64,000 bases of DNA from an uncultured Eubacteriales bacterium (GCA_951800645.1 CATOIK010000011.1:1-64000), one strand, 5' to 3'. Counted from the first letter of the stretch, positions 17,290-26,478 are shown. A program made the numbers and translations. Notes: a model not told the origin generated them from the sequence alone.

Positions 17290-17600
17290 TTATGTATAGA
17301 CCACTTCCTCTGCCATCGCTTTCACCATATTCATATGCCCTACCCAATCCATCGCATCATCTTCTTTCTCCGGTACCGGATTCTTTTCCAGCAATCCAAC
17401 CATAATCACTTCCACCCGTTTTCCGCAATCTCCTGCACTTCATACAGATGCGGGAACAACTGCTCCGTCAGCACCAGTTCATCAGAAAGTATTGGATTCT
17501 GTTCCTGCAAGAATGTCCTTCTCATTCGTCCGTATTTTCCAAGCGGCTTTTCCTCAACAGGCTGTAATTTGATTGTTGGAATTATGTACTGCGCTGCCCT
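17290..17600 (-). pseudogene. Decayed tnpV
   Basis: The minus strand reads YIIPTIKLQPVEEKPLGKYGRMRRTFLQEQ..., a clear TnpV match, until the frame breaks at EIAENG. The remainder (VEVIMVGLLEKNPVPEKEDDAMDWVGHMN... VVYT, stop at 17290-17292) continues in another frame, so there is one indel near 17412. The N-terminus is replaced by the adjoining IS remnant; the ORF-track residues before QYIIPT belong to the IS side. It is more like a fragment left by element turnover than a working gene. Confidence 0.7.
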
Positions 17601-18634
17601 CACTGCGGGAAAGCACTCGTGGTGAAAGAAGAACGGAAACACTTCATCCTGCATAAATGTGTCAACCCTAAATACCCTTACTATCTCCACAACCTGAAGA
17701 AAGTGGATAAGCAGGATCTTTCAGAGGATTACGGCAAAAATAAATATAAGCTCCACTACATCTATCGTGAATTCACCATAGATTTTTCATCATGGACTTA
17801 AACTCCCTGTCCAAGAATGCTTCCTCCCTGAAATTCAGCAAGTTCAACGCACATGTCATGTCCCTGTGTCTTACGCTTCATGTCAACCTCGGGCTGTCCC
17901 TGCGCAAAACCTCCCAGGCACTGGGAGACCTGTATAACATCAGTATCTCCCACCAGCAGATCGCCAACTATTGTAAGACCGCCGCCCTCTGCATCAAGCC
18001 CTTTGCTGACCAGCATCCTTACGAAAAAGGAGAGGTCTTTACTGCCGATGAGACCTACATAAAAATCCGCGGTCTCAAAACATACATCTGGCTTATCATG
18101 AATGCCGCAACCCGTTCCATTATCGGCTATCAGGTATCCGATAACCGTGGGGTCGGACCCTGTATCCTTGCCATGCGTATGGCTTTCCGGGGACTCACAA
18201 AACTACCAGAGAACTTTAAGTTCATCGCTGACGGCTACAGTGCCTATCCTCTCACCGCAATGGAATTCGCAAAGAAGTTCGGGAAAGATTTTACCTTCAA
18301 GATTACCCCGGTCATTGGACTTACCAACGACGATGCTGTTTCTGCGGAGCACCGCCCGTTCAAACAGATGATCGAACGGCTCAACCGCACCTATAAGGCT
18401 TCTTACCGGCATACAAACGGCTTTGATAACATGGACGGCGCCAACTATGACCTTGCGCTCTGGGTTGCTTACTACAACTTTCTCAGACCGCATAAACACA
18501 ATAGATATAAAGTCCTCAACGAAGTAGAAATGCTGCAGGGCGCTGACAACATGCCCGGCAAGTGGCAGCTTCTTATCTTCCTTGGGCAACAGACCATTAG
18601 GCAACAACATGGCGAAGCCACTAACTGTTCTTGA
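17592..18634 (+). pseudogene. DDE transposase (IS6/IS240-like), truncated and frameshifted
   Basis: The first segment (RCPHCGKALVVKEERKHFILHKC) is a zinc-ribbon leader that ends at a stop at 17801. The main segment (17792-18634, 280 residues) overlaps it by ten bases in another frame. The catalytic triad is visible as TADETY (about residue 90 of the main ORF), FIADGYSAYP (about 148) and QMIERLNRTY (about 192). The two segments look like one protein split by a one-base loss at TTTTCATCATGG; I see no canonical slippery heptamer there. The zinc-ribbon start is cut off by the junction with tnpV. Transposition is unlikely. Confidence 0.75.
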
Positions 18635-18750
18635 GTTCTTCGCCGTCGGTAGGATGTTCAGAGCATTGTTTTGGTGCGCCGTCAAGGGTGGCGTGCACTG
18701 GCCATCACTAACATATCTGCAATTTTCAAGGTTCATTTGAGCCTGTTTTT
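17592..18750 (+). mobile_element. Remnant of a DDE-type insertion sequence
   Basis: It contains the transposase pseudogene below plus about 110 bases of downstream non-coding sequence. The left end lies inside tnpV and lacks the transposase beginning. I could not find terminal inverted repeats, and the right boundary (after ATTTTCAAGGTTCATTTGAGCC near 18745) is a guess. Codon use and GC differ from the adjacent AT-rich island. Confidence 0.55.
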
Positions 18751-19329
18751 TTCGTCTCAGTTTTTCATAGATTACTTGACACTACCTTACCCGAAATTTA
18801 TTCGTAAAAAAAGCTGATACAATCAACGGATTGTTCAAGCATATTATTACATGGATAAAGGATTTTTGCCTGCCTGTTCCTCCGAAAAAATTGCACAATC
18901 CTTTTTCAGTTTTTAAATGAATTATTGGGGGCTAACGAAAGGAAATGTATAGATATATCCATAAGAAAAATAGAACAGTAAAAGATAACTGGGTGAATAA
19001 ATATAGTCAAGCGGGAGAGCCACAGCGCGCCGGCAGCTTGACACCCTGGCAGATGAATTGACCGACCAGGAGATTAGGATTATCATTGCCACTGTACAGG
19101 CCATGCTGGATGCCAAACCCCAAAGCCTGTCACGCATTGCAAGAGCTCCAGCTCTCTGTTTTTGAATACATCAAGGGGTATTATAATGCCAAGAGGCCTC
19201 ATGGCGCTTTTAGTATGCTTACGCCGAATAAGGCAGAAATTTTAAGGGAGCAGGCCTGGGTGAGCGCTCCCTTAAAATTTCTGCTAAAAATCGGTCTGCT
19301 TAGTTTTTAGTATCATCCAAATCCATCCA
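18751..19329. other. IS scar zone between the island and the core genome
   Basis: No intact gene is present. On the plus strand at 19031-19165 the frame RQLDTLADELTDQEIRIIIATVQAMLDAK stays open for 44 codons and looks like a gene fragment that I cannot assign. An IS3-type transposase end follows. The region marks the border between AT-rich accessory DNA and the GC-richer core. Confidence 0.5.
19149..19253 (+). pseudogene. C-terminal fragment of an IS3-family transposase
   Basis: SVFEYIKGYYNAKRPHGAFSMLTPNKAE matches the conserved ending of IS3-family OrfB transposases (integrase core end: FEYIxxYYNxxRPH). Everything before it, including the DDE residues, is missing. Confidence 0.65.
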
Positions 19330-20538
19330 TTACTTAGATACAGAAATCTTTCTCTCCAGCCTCTCCTGCATCCCACCCATCACAACCACCAGCACCAGCA
19401 GATACACCGGCAGCAGCGCCACGCTTACATGGTTGGCGATCAACCCGAATACAGGCGGCATGACACAGGTTCCTACATAGGCAGAGGCCATCTGCACGCC
19501 GATGATAGCCTGGGATTTTTCCGGCCCAAAGCGCTCCGGCGTAGCGTGGATGACGGAAGGATAAACAGGGGCGCAGCCCAGGCCAATGAGAATCAGCCCT
19601 GCAAAAGAAATGGCACTTCCAAGGGGCAAAACCAGGGGCGCAAACAGAGCCACAAGTCCCAGCACAATTACTCCAATGCCCAGACGAATCATCTGGTTAT
19701 CATTGAATTTCAAGGTCAGAAATCCGCTGAGAGCCCTTCCGGCTGTAATTCCAACATAAAACAGACTGGCAAACCAGGCGGCTGTCTCTGCAGATAGTCC
19801 ATGACGCAGCACAAGGTAGCTGCTGGCCCAGAGGCCGGCTGTCTGCTCAATAGCACAGTAGCAGAAAAAGGTCGCCATCACTTCTTTTGCTCCTGGAATC
19901 CGGACTACATCCGCCAGAGAAAGAGCTCTGACTTCTTCCTCATAAGCAGCATCGGCATCACTGGTATTTCCATCCTGGGAACCGGCCTGCTCCCGTCCCT
20001 TCCATAGCGGCAGACTCAAAAACAAAATCACCGTAAGGACAATCTGAAGCATTCCAATATACCGGTAGCCCATATTCCATCCCTGGCCGCCTGTCAGGGC
20101 AAAGCCCATAATATACGGCCCTACGGACGCCCCCAGGCCCCACATGCAGTGGAGCCAGCTCATATGACGGCTGGCGTAGTGAATAGCTACATAGTTATTT
20201 AAGGCAGCGTCCACACCGCCGGCCCCCAGTCCGTAAGGAATGGCCCACAGGCACAGCTCCAGATAGGAGCTGCTGATAGAAAAACCAAACAGGGCCATGG
20301 CTGTTAAAAGCACGCTGAAGGCCGTCACCTTTCCTGCTCCGAACCGTTTGGTCTGCCGGGCGCTCTGAAGACTGGAAACGATGGTTCCCACAGCAATGAT
20401 CATGGAAATCCCGCCTGCATAGGAAACTGGCACGGAAAACTCCTGGTACATGGCAGGCCAGGCAGCTCCCAAAAGAGAATCCGGAAGCCCCAGGCTGATA
20501 AAGGCCAGGTAAATAATTACCAACAGTAACGAAAACAA
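19330..20538 (-). CDS. Major facilitator superfamily transporter
   Basis: The 402-residue protein has about 12 hydrophobic segments, starting with LLLVIIYLAFISLGLPDSLLG, the glycine-rich first helix of several sugar-type MFS carriers. The conserved loop after helix 2 reads RQTKRFGAGKV, close to the MFS motif GxxxDRxGRR. A charged central loop (WKGREQAGSQDGNTSDADAAYEEE) divides the two six-helix halves. The substrate cannot be told from sequence. It starts 16 bases after the feoAB stop, so it is probably the last gene of the iron operon. Confidence 0.85.
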   Translation of the reverse strand: MFSLLLVIIYLAFISLGLPDSLLGAAWPAMYQEFSVPVSYAGGISMIIAVGTIVSSLQSARQTKRFGAGKVTAFSVLLTAMALFGFSISSSYLELCLWAIPYGLGAGGVDAALNNYVAIHYASRHMSWLHCMWGLGASVGPYIMGFALTGGQGWNMGYRYIGMLQIVLTVILFLSLPLWKGREQAGSQDGNTSDADAAYEEEVRALSLADVVRIPGAKEVMATFFCYCAIEQTAGLWASSYLVLRHGLSAETAAWFASLFYVGITAGRALSGFLTLKFNDNQMIRLGIGVIVLGLVALFAPLVLPLGSAISFAGLILIGLGCAPVYPSVIHATPERFGPEKSQAIIGVQMASAYVGTCVMPPVFGLIANHVSVALLPVYLLVLVVVMGGMQERLERKISVSK

Positions 20539-20554
20539 AATCCTATCCTCCCAA

Positions 20555-22930
20555 TCAAAGTATCAGCAGCAATCCATGAACTGCAAAGGCTGCAATCCAG
20601 GCCACAACACACTGGCCTGCTGCCACCCCTGCTGCCCATTTTCCGCCCAGCTCCCGCTTTACTGCTGCCACTGCAGCCACGCAGGGAGTATACAAAAGGC
20701 AGAATACCAGCAGAGAGGCAGCTCCGGCAGCCGACAGGGTGCCAAGCAGCGCATCTGTAGAACCAAACAGCACAGTCAGGGTAGCTACCACACTCTCCTT
20801 TGCCATAAAACCGGTAATCAGAGCGGTGGAAATCCGCCAGTCTCCAAAGCCCAGCGGCGCAAACACCGGAGTAATCACCCCTGCTGCCATAGCCAGAATA
20901 CTGTCCTGAGAATCGGACACCATATTAAACTGCAAGTCAAAGCTCTGCAGGAACCAGATAACAATGGTTGCCAGGAAAATCACCGTAAAGGCCCGCTCCA
21001 AAAAGTCCTTGGCCTTCTCCCACAGCAGATGCACCACATTCTTGGCCCCCGGCATCCGGTAGTTAGGAAGCTCCATCACAAAGGGAACTGCCTCCCCCTT
21101 AAACATGGTTTTCTTGTAAATCAGGGCCATCAGAATGCCCATGACGATGCCGAACAGGTAAAGACCGATCATTACCAAAGCTGCATGCTCCGGGAAGAAA
21201 ACTTCCGTAAAAAAGGCATAAATTGGCAGCTTTGCCGTACAGCTCATGAAAGGCGTAAGCAGAATCGTCATCTTCCGGTCCCTTGCAGACGGCAGGGTGC
21301 GGCTGGCCATAACGCCGGGAACGGTACAGCCAAAGCCGATCAGCATCGGCACGATGCTTCGGCCGGACAGGCCCAGCTTTCTTAACAGCTTATCCATAAT
21401 AAACGCCACCCTTGCCATGTAGCCGCTGTCTTCCAGAATAGACAGAAAGAAGAACAGGGTTACGATGATAGGCAGAAAGCTTAACACGCCGCCTACGCCG
21501 CTCATAATACCGTCCACAATAAGGGACTGCAGCACTTCGTTGACCCCGGCCTCTGCCATGGCAGCAGCCGCCAGGTCTGTAATCCAGGAGATGCCGCTTT
21601 CTAAAAGTTCCTGAAGGGCTGCTCCCACCACATTGAAGGTCAGCCAGAATACCAGCCCCATAATGCCGATAAACGCCGGGATGCCTGTGTATTTTCCAGT
21701 CAGTATCTGGTCCATCCGCTTGCTTCTGGCCCGCTCCCTGCTCTCCCTGGGTTTTACTACAGTCTGGTCGCAGACCCGGTGAATAAAGGAAAAGCGCATT
21801 CCGGCAATGGCAGACGCCCGGTCCATGCCGGTCTCCTCCTCTGTCTGACAGGCGATGTGCTCTAACATCTCCTGCTCATTCTGAGACAGCTCCAGCTTTT
21901 CTAAAATCCGGTCGTCTCCCTCTAAAATCTTGCTGGCGGCAAACCGCACCGGAATAGCCGCCTTTCTGGCGTGATCCTCGATCAGATGCATCACTGCATG
22001 GATGCCCCGGTGCACGCCGCTGTCTGTATCACTGCACAGATCTGCTCTGGCCGGCGCCTCCTGATACTTTGCAATATGTACTGCATGGCGCACCAGCTCC
22101 TCAATACCCTCGCCTTTGGCGGCAGAGATAGGCACCACCGGCACTCCCAAAAAGGCCTCCATCTCATTGACCAGCACAGCCCCGTTATTTTCCCACAGCT
22201 CATCCATCATATTCAGAGCCACAACCATAGGCATCTGCAGCTCTAAAAGCTGCATAGTCAGATACAGATTCCGCTCGATATTGGTAGCGTCCACAATGTT
22301 AATGATTCCCTTGGGCTTTTCCTGCAGCAAAAATTCCCTGGTAACGATTTCCTCGCTGCTGTAAGGGGACATGGAATAAATTCCCGGCAGGTCTGTGATC
22401 AAGGTGTTGGGATAGCCCTTTATCACACCGTCCTTCCGGTCTACCGTAACCCCTGGAAAGTTGCCTACATGCTGGTTAGATCCGGTCAACTGGTTAAACA
22501 GGGTTGTTTTTCCGCAGTTCTGGTTTCCTACCAAAGCAAAGGTCAGGGTCGTATCCTCAGGAAGCGGCGTCTCCGACCCTTTCTTATGATACTTTCCGCT
22601 TTCGCCGTATCCGGGATGCTCCGCCTGTTTCCTGTGGGCCGGCCGCAGTTCTTTCCTTGTTCTTATTTCCGGATGCTCCGAAACCGGCGCTTTTTCTGCT
22701 TCGTCCCAGCCCTGGCTGATTTCAATCTTTTCCGCGTCATCCAGCCGCAGCGTCAGCTCATAGCCATGTATTTTTAATTCCACCGGGTCGCCCATAGGCG
22801 CGTATTTTACAACCGTCACCTCCGCTCCCTGAATCAAGCCCATGTCCAGGAAATGCTGGCGCAGCGCACCGCTGCCGCCTACAGAGAGTATGGTAGCTGT
22901 TTTTCCGATTGGCAGTTCTTTTAATGTCAT
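20555..22930 (-). CDS. feoB: Ferrous iron transporter, FeoA-FeoB fusion
   Basis: FeoB is the membrane permease for Fe2+, controlled by a cytoplasmic G domain. Residues 1-72 form a complete FeoA (SH3-like) domain (LPIGKTATILSVGG... LRLDDAEKIEI). A variable linker follows and then the G domain at about 128-300: G1 GNQNCGKTTLFN, G2 GNFPGVTVDRK, G3 DLPGIYS, G4 NMMD. The permease part (about 405-790) has Gate motifs such as GFGCTVPGVMASRTL and SCTAKLPIYA and about 10 membrane helices. A fused FeoA is common in Clostridia. A sigma-A promoter with a DtxR-like operator lies just upstream, so repression by Fe2+ is expected. Confidence 0.95.
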   Translation of the reverse strand: MTLKELPIGKTATILSVGGSGALRQHFLDMGLIQGAEVTVVKYAPMGDPVELKIHGYELTLRLDDAEKIEISQGWDEAEKAPVSEHPEIRTRKELRPAHRKQAEHPGYGESGKYHKKGSETPLPEDTTLTFALVGNQNCGKTTLFNQLTGSNQHVGNFPGVTVDRKDGVIKGYPNTLITDLPGIYSMSPYSSEEIVTREFLLQEKPKGIINIVDATNIERNLYLTMQLLELQMPMVVALNMMDELWENNGAVLVNEMEAFLGVPVVPISAAKGEGIEELVRHAVHIAKYQEAPARADLCSDTDSGVHRGIHAVMHLIEDHARKAAIPVRFAASKILEGDDRILEKLELSQNEQEMLEHIACQTEEETGMDRASAIAGMRFSFIHRVCDQTVVKPRESRERARSKRMDQILTGKYTGIPAFIGIMGLVFWLTFNVVGAALQELLESGISWITDLAAAAMAEAGVNEVLQSLIVDGIMSGVGGVLSFLPIIVTLFFFLSILEDSGYMARVAFIMDKLLRKLGLSGRSIVPMLIGFGCTVPGVMASRTLPSARDRKMTILLTPFMSCTAKLPIYAFFTEVFFPEHAALVMIGLYLFGIVMGILMALIYKKTMFKGEAVPFVMELPNYRMPGAKNVVHLLWEKAKDFLERAFTVIFLATIVIWFLQSFDLQFNMVSDSQDSILAMAAGVITPVFAPLGFGDWRISTALITGFMAKESVVATLTVLFGSTDALLGTLSAAGAASLLVFCLLYTPCVAAVAAVKRELGGKWAAGVAAGQCVVAWIAAFAVHGLLLIL

Positions 22931-22978
22931 ACCATGTTCCCCTTTTATTCTTTATCTTGATGATAATTTTCCTCAACA

Positions 22979-23010
22979 TTAGTTATACCTAACCCGCAGA
23001 GAAAAGTCAA
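22979..23010 (-). promoter_or_regulatory. feoAB promoter with DtxR-like operator
   Basis: On the minus strand TTGACT (23005-23010) and TATAAC (22982-22987) are spaced by 17 bases. The sequence TTAGGTATAACTAA (22979-22992) covers the -10 box and is one base short of the palindrome TTAGGTATACCTAA, of the type bound by DtxR/IdeR-family iron regulators. Binding there would block transcription when iron is plentiful. Confidence 0.7.
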
Positions 23011-23049
23011 GTTAAAACCTCACAACTTTCCGGAGAAACTCCCCTTTTT

Positions 23050-23211
23050 CTACTTCCCGTCCTCTTTTCCGGCGCTGTGACTGCAGCCTTGGCAAAAACC
23101 GGCAGAAGGACAGCCGCAGCAGCCTCCGCCCCGCTTTTTTCTCCGGATATACCCATAAACCGCCCCGCCGGCTGCCAAAAGCACTGCGCCGGCCACAATA
23201 AGATCTGCCAT
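23050..23211 (-). CDS. FeoB-associated Cys-rich membrane protein
   Basis: This 53-residue gene is absent from the ORF track because of its size, and two overlapping shadow ORFs obscure it. It reads MADLIVAGAVLLAAGGAVYGYIRRKK, one membrane helix followed by a basic turn, then a cysteine cluster (GGGCCGCPSAGFCQGCSHS). This layout is that of small proteins found with feoB in Firmicutes, which probably handle iron at the membrane. AGGAGAGG lies directly before the ATG. It precedes feoAB here, with the feo promoter between them. Confidence 0.85.
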   Translation of the reverse strand: MADLIVAGAVLLAAGGAVYGYIRRKKRGGGCCGCPSAGFCQGCSHSAGKEDGK

Positions 23212-23248
23212 TTCCCTCTCCTGCCCATATAAAATGCCTGAAAGAATG

Positions 23249-23307
23249 GGGCTGCCGCAAAATGTAATAAATACAGAAAAGTATATAATTACATTTTGTG
23301 ACAGCCC
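23249..23307. other. Long hairpin between cofE-like gene and the Cys-rich feo gene
   Basis: Arms of 20 bases (GGGCTGCCGCAAAATGTAAT and ATTACATTTTGTGACAGCCC) pair with two G-U type mismatches around a 19-base AT loop. It lies just after the cofE-like stop, so it may end that transcript, although no T-run follows. A small palindromic element is the alternative. Confidence 0.55.
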
Positions 23308-23327
23308 GCTGCCATTTAAATCATGTT

Positions 23328-24521
23328 TTAGTTGGTAAAGTTATCAAAATAACCCTGTACCAGAATGATGGGGGTTCCCTTATCTCCGGAACCACTGGTC
23401 AAATCACAGAGAGATCCAATCAGATCTGTCAGTCTTCTGGGGGTAGTGCCCTGAGCGGCCATATTGCCTACCAGGCTGCCGTCTTTCTCTTTGATTCTCT
23501 TGGAAATAGCGTCCTGAAGCGCCTGACCGGACAAATCCTTAAAGTCATTATCTGCCAGGTATTTTAACTTCAGCTCGTTAGGGGTTCCCTCCAGGCCCGG
23601 AGTATATGCCGGAGAAACCACCGGATCTGCCAGCTCCCAGATTTTTCCTGCCGGATCCTTGAATGCACCGTCGCCGTATACCATAACCTCTACATGCTTT
23701 CCGGTTTTGTCCAGAAGCTGTTTCTGAATATCCAGCACAAAATCCGTGCACTCTCTGGGGAACAGCTTTACAGCATCCTCCGTAGACTTGTTGGAGCCTA
23801 ACAGGCCATATTTCTCATTACAGCCGCTTCCGTTAATGGAAGCAGTCATAATATCATCTAAACCGCATACTCTCTCAGCGCCTGCTGCCTTCAGAATCCG
23901 TTTGGTTCTTGCGCGGGTATGGATGTCGCAGGTCAGCACATTCTTGGTGTAATCCAGAATAACGCTGGGATTATTTGCAAAAATCACCTCTACCTCAGCG
24001 CCTGCCTCTTTCACAATCTGGCTGTAGTAATCTACATAGTCCACGCCGGTGAACTCATGCTTGTTCTCGCCAAACAGCTCCCGGTAGCGGGCCAGATTCA
24101 ACACATCGCTGTAGGGGTTGATGCCTGCCTCGTCTAATTTATCCAGGGACACCAGCTCATTTCCCACCTCATCGCTGGGATAGCTGAGCATGAGAACAAC
24201 CTTCTTTGCTCCCATGGCAATGCCCTTTAAGCAAATGGCAAAACGGTTTCTGGACAGAATCGGGAAGATAACGCCGATCGTTTCTCCGCCCAGCTTTGCC
24301 TTCACATCCTCGGCGATTGCCTGGACGCTGGCGTAGTTACCCTGAGATCTTGCCACAACTGACTCGGTCACTGCGACTACATCCCGGTCTCTCAATGCAA
24401 ATCCTTCGCTGTCTGCAGCCTCCAGAACACTGGTCACAACGATGTCAGCCAGTTTATCACCTTCCCGGATGATTGGGCAGCGGACGCCTCTCGATACTGT
24501 TCCTACTTTTCTTTCGCTCAT
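23328..24521 (-). CDS. CofE-like coenzyme F420-0:L-glutamate ligase family protein
   Basis: The 397-residue protein has the F420_ligase fold (PF01996 type): early [12 protein letters not shown], then [19 protein letters not shown] with the conserved acidic and Ser residues, and the late metal-site region [22 protein letters not shown]420 is not known in most Clostridia and no other F420 gene is nearby, so the true substrate is probably another gamma-glutamyl acceptor. It is monocistronic, with its own promoter at 24600-24628 and a start preceded by AAAGAGGAGTTCAA. I am confident in the family and not in the reaction. Confidence 0.75.
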   Translation of the reverse strand: MSERKVGTVSRGVRCPIIREGDKLADIVVTSVLEAADSEGFALRDRDVVAVTESVVARSQGNYASVQAIAEDVKAKLGGETIGVIFPILSRNRFAICLKGIAMGAKKVVLMLSYPSDEVGNELVSLDKLDEAGINPYSDVLNLARYRELFGENKHEFTGVDYVDYYSQIVKEAGAEVEVIFANNPSVILDYTKNVLTCDIHTRARTKRILKAAGAERVCGLDDIMTASINGSGCNEKYGLLGSNKSTEDAVKLFPRECTDFVLDIQKQLLDKTGKHVEVMVYGDGAFKDPAGKIWELADPVVSPAYTPGLEGTPNELKLKYLADNDFKDLSGQALQDAISKRIKEKDGSLVGNMAAQGTTPRRLTDLIGSLCDLTSGSGDKGTPIILVQGYFDNFTN

Positions 24522-24599
24522 TTGAACTCCTCTTTTCTAGTTGCCTGTAGCCGGCACCTATGCTTGGTCTTTTCAGACCGCTTTTTTGCCAACGCATAC

Positions 24600-24628
24600 A
24601 GTATAACTCACTTTATACGAATAGGCAA
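24600..24628 (-). promoter_or_regulatory. Putative promoter of the CofE-like gene
   Basis: TTGCCT (24623-24628) and TATACT (24600-24605) with a 17-base spacer, about 80 bases before the start. The leader holds a small hairpin (GGTCTGAAAAGACC). Confidence 0.6.
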
Positions 24629-24756
24629 GAACCCAAACTAATAAATCTTATTAGAAATACTAATAAATTTTGCCTAAAATTTCTGCAGAATTGATACTAG
24701 TGTGCTGACGCATTATACCTGGCAAAACTCCGCAGGATATTCGTTTATCTGATACA

Positions 24757-25143
24757 TTAAGATTCCGGCGTCTCCCTGGTCTGATAATAAAACTGAATTT
24801 CCAGCCTGGAACGGTCAAACCGGATACCGTATATGTCCCATGGGCCAGGCTTTCCCTCCCGGATCTCCTCCGGTACTGCCCACTCTGCCTGATACTGCTC
24901 CTGCAGCCGGATAAAGGAAAACTCTGACCCGCTTTTTGCCCAGGCTCCTGCCCCTAACACTGCCGCTTCCCCAAGCGCCGCTGCCGCCAGCCACCGCCGC
25001 TGCCTGCGCCCCATTTCTGCCCAGGCTCCTGCTTTTCTGGCTGCCTCTCTCACAGAGATTCTCCTCCAGCTCCGATCCTGTTTTTTCCAGCGATACTTCA
25101 ACCGCCTGCTCCTTTCATATCCTTCTACCGCCGTCAGGCCCAC
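24757..25143 (-). CDS. Small membrane-anchored protein of unknown function
   Basis: I do not recognise the family. The ORF has a basic N-terminus (RSRRLKYRWKKQDRSWRR), one hydrophobic stretch (WLAAAALGEAAVLGAGAWA, about residues 50-68) and an acidic C-terminal part ending in YGIRFDRSRLEIQFYYQTRE, which looks like a folded beta domain outside the membrane. The ORF-track start is a GTG without a good ribosome-binding site, so the true start may be elsewhere. It follows the small lipoprotein by 53 bases in the same direction. Confidence 0.45.
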   Translation of the reverse strand: MGLTAVEGYERSRRLKYRWKKQDRSWRRISVREAARKAGAWAEMGRRQRRWLAAAALGEAAVLGAGAWAKSGSEFSFIRLQEQYQAEWAVPEEIREGKPGPWDIYGIRFDRSRLEIQFYYQTRETPES

Positions 25144-25196
25144 AATTCCAAAGAAACCAGGCCGGATTTTCTCATCCGCCTGGCTTCTTCTTTTCT

Positions 25197-25574
25197 TTAC
25201 TGGGCTTTGGTTGTCTCTTTAGTCCGGGTTTCTCCGGTAATGTCTTCCACGCCCTTCTCAACATCGTTGATCAGACCGTCAATCACGCCGCCAGTCTCAT
25301 CTGCTGCGCGGGTCGCGCCGGTTGTGGAACCGCCGTTTCCGGCTCCGCCATTGGTGGTAGTACCGCCGTTTCCGCCAGTCATCCCTGCTCCGCCGGTTTC
25401 TTCACCGCCGGAACGAGTCGTTTCACCTCCGCCGGAACGAGTCGTCTCCCCGGCAGACTGGGTCGTTGCCGTAGTCCCGCCTGAATTCGTATCGTTCCCA
25501 TTGCCGCAGCCGGTAAGAGACATCACAGCCAATGCAAACAACAATGCGCAACATGTCATTCTGATTCTTTTCAT
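25197..25574 (-). CDS. Gly/Thr-rich lipoprotein
   Basis: MKRIRMTCCALLFALAVMSLTGCGNG is a lipoprotein signal peptide with lipobox LTGC. The body is low complexity (GGETTRSGGEETGGAGMTGGNGG), likely a flexible spacer, and it ends in an amphipathic segment (GGVIDGLINDVEKGVEDITGETRTKE). I place the start at the ATG at 25574, after AAAGGAGAATTGTTT, not at the TTG two codons upstream. The function is unknown; short surface spacer lipoproteins like this occur in Lachnospiraceae. The repeated GGETTRSGG units suggest slippage during replication. Confidence 0.7.
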   Translation of the reverse strand: MKRIRMTCCALLFALAVMSLTGCGNGNDTNSGGTTATTQSAGETTRSGGGETTRSGGEETGGAGMTGGNGGTTTNGGAGNGGSTTGATRAADETGGVIDGLINDVEKGVEDITGETRTKETTKAQ

Positions 25575-25692
25575 AAACAATTCTCCTTTCGCTTTTGTTC
25601 TTAGTATGCGAAAGAAGCTGCCGATTTATGAACAAATCCCGCTGCCGTTTCTGTCAAATTTTTCCGCAGATTTTTTACTGTCTGAAACCGGA

Positions 25693-26457
25693 TTATGAAG
25701 CCGCTTCGATTACATCTGCCATGGTATAAAGCCCCGGCGCTTTTCCTGCCAGGAACAGGGCTGCCTCCAGAGCGCCTTTTCCAAAAACAGCTTTAGAATA
25801 GGCAGTGTGAGAAAAAGTAATCACCTCATCGGTGCCTGCAAAGATGACATCGTGCTCACCTACAATGGAACCGCCCCGGACGGAGGAGATGCCAATTTCC
25901 CTGGGATCCCGCTTTACCCGCTCAGTGCTGCGGTCGTATTTATAATGATACTGCCGGTTCATGGCCTCATTGATGGAATCTGCCAAAGCCAGCGCCGTTC
26001 CGCTGGGAGCATCCACCTTTTTATTGTGATGCTTTTCTACAATTTCTACATCAAACCCGGCTGGCGACAACACTCTGGCTGCATCCTGCAAAAGCTTCAA
26101 AAGGGTATTGACGCCTAAAGACATATTGGCAGAGCGAAGAACCGCCGTCTTTTTGCTAGTCTCCTCTACCTTTTTCATCTGCTCATCAGACAGGCCTGTG
26201 GTACAAAGAACCAGCGGCATCTTATTGTCGCCGCAGTAGTTCAAAAGACGATCCACTGCCTTTGCAGATGCAAAATCCACAATCACATCTGCCGGTTCCG
26301 TACATTTCTCCAGAGAGGAAAATACCGGATAGCCCAGACTGTCATCCTGCTTTACATCCACGCCGGCCACAATCTGGATTCCTTCCATCTCCTTTGCCAG
26401 ACCGGTAATGGTGCGTCCCATGGCGCCGCAGCAGCCATGCATAATCATCCGAATCAT
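25693..26457 (-). CDS. dapB: 4-hydroxy-tetrahydrodipicolinate reductase
   Basis: DapB reduces the DapA product with NAD(P)H on the way to lysine and diaminopimelate for peptidoglycan. The dinucleotide site is HGCCGAMGRTI at residues 8-18, and the active site shows EKHHNKKVDAPSGTAL at about 146 with the catalytic His and Lys. The C-terminal substrate domain is complete, and 254 residues is standard. It follows dapA by 21 bases and uses AGGAGGAGCTTAA before its ATG, so the two form an operon. Confidence 0.95.
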   Translation of the reverse strand: MIRMIMHGCCGAMGRTITGLAKEMEGIQIVAGVDVKQDDSLGYPVFSSLEKCTEPADVIVDFASAKAVDRLLNYCGDNKMPLVLCTTGLSDEQMKKVEETSKKTAVLRSANMSLGVNTLLKLLQDAARVLSPAGFDVEIVEKHHNKKVDAPSGTALALADSINEAMNRQYHYKYDRSTERVKRDPREIGISSVRGGSIVGEHDVIFAGTDEVITFSHTAYSKAVFGKGALEAALFLAGKAPGLYTMADVIEAAS

Positions 26458-26478
26458 TTAAGCTCCTCCTGATCTCAC

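Noticed and set aside
18203-18736. 177-residue minus-strand ORF
   Set aside because: It lies antisense to the transposase and carries no known motif.
20576-21385. 269-residue plus-strand ORF rich in His and Cys
   Set aside because: It is antisense to feoB and has no start signal or domain.
23007-23260. Two overlapping ORFs of 73 and 82 residues from the track
   Set aside because: Both are frame shadows of the 53-residue Cys-rich feo gene, which has the better ribosome-binding site and protein features.
24522-24700. Riboswitch in the leader of the CofE-like gene
   Set aside because: There is a promoter and one short hairpin, but no conserved aptamer pattern that I recognise.
25207-25698. 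Proline/valine-rich plus-strand ORF
   Set aside because: It is the reverse shadow of the Gly/Thr-rich lipoprotein.
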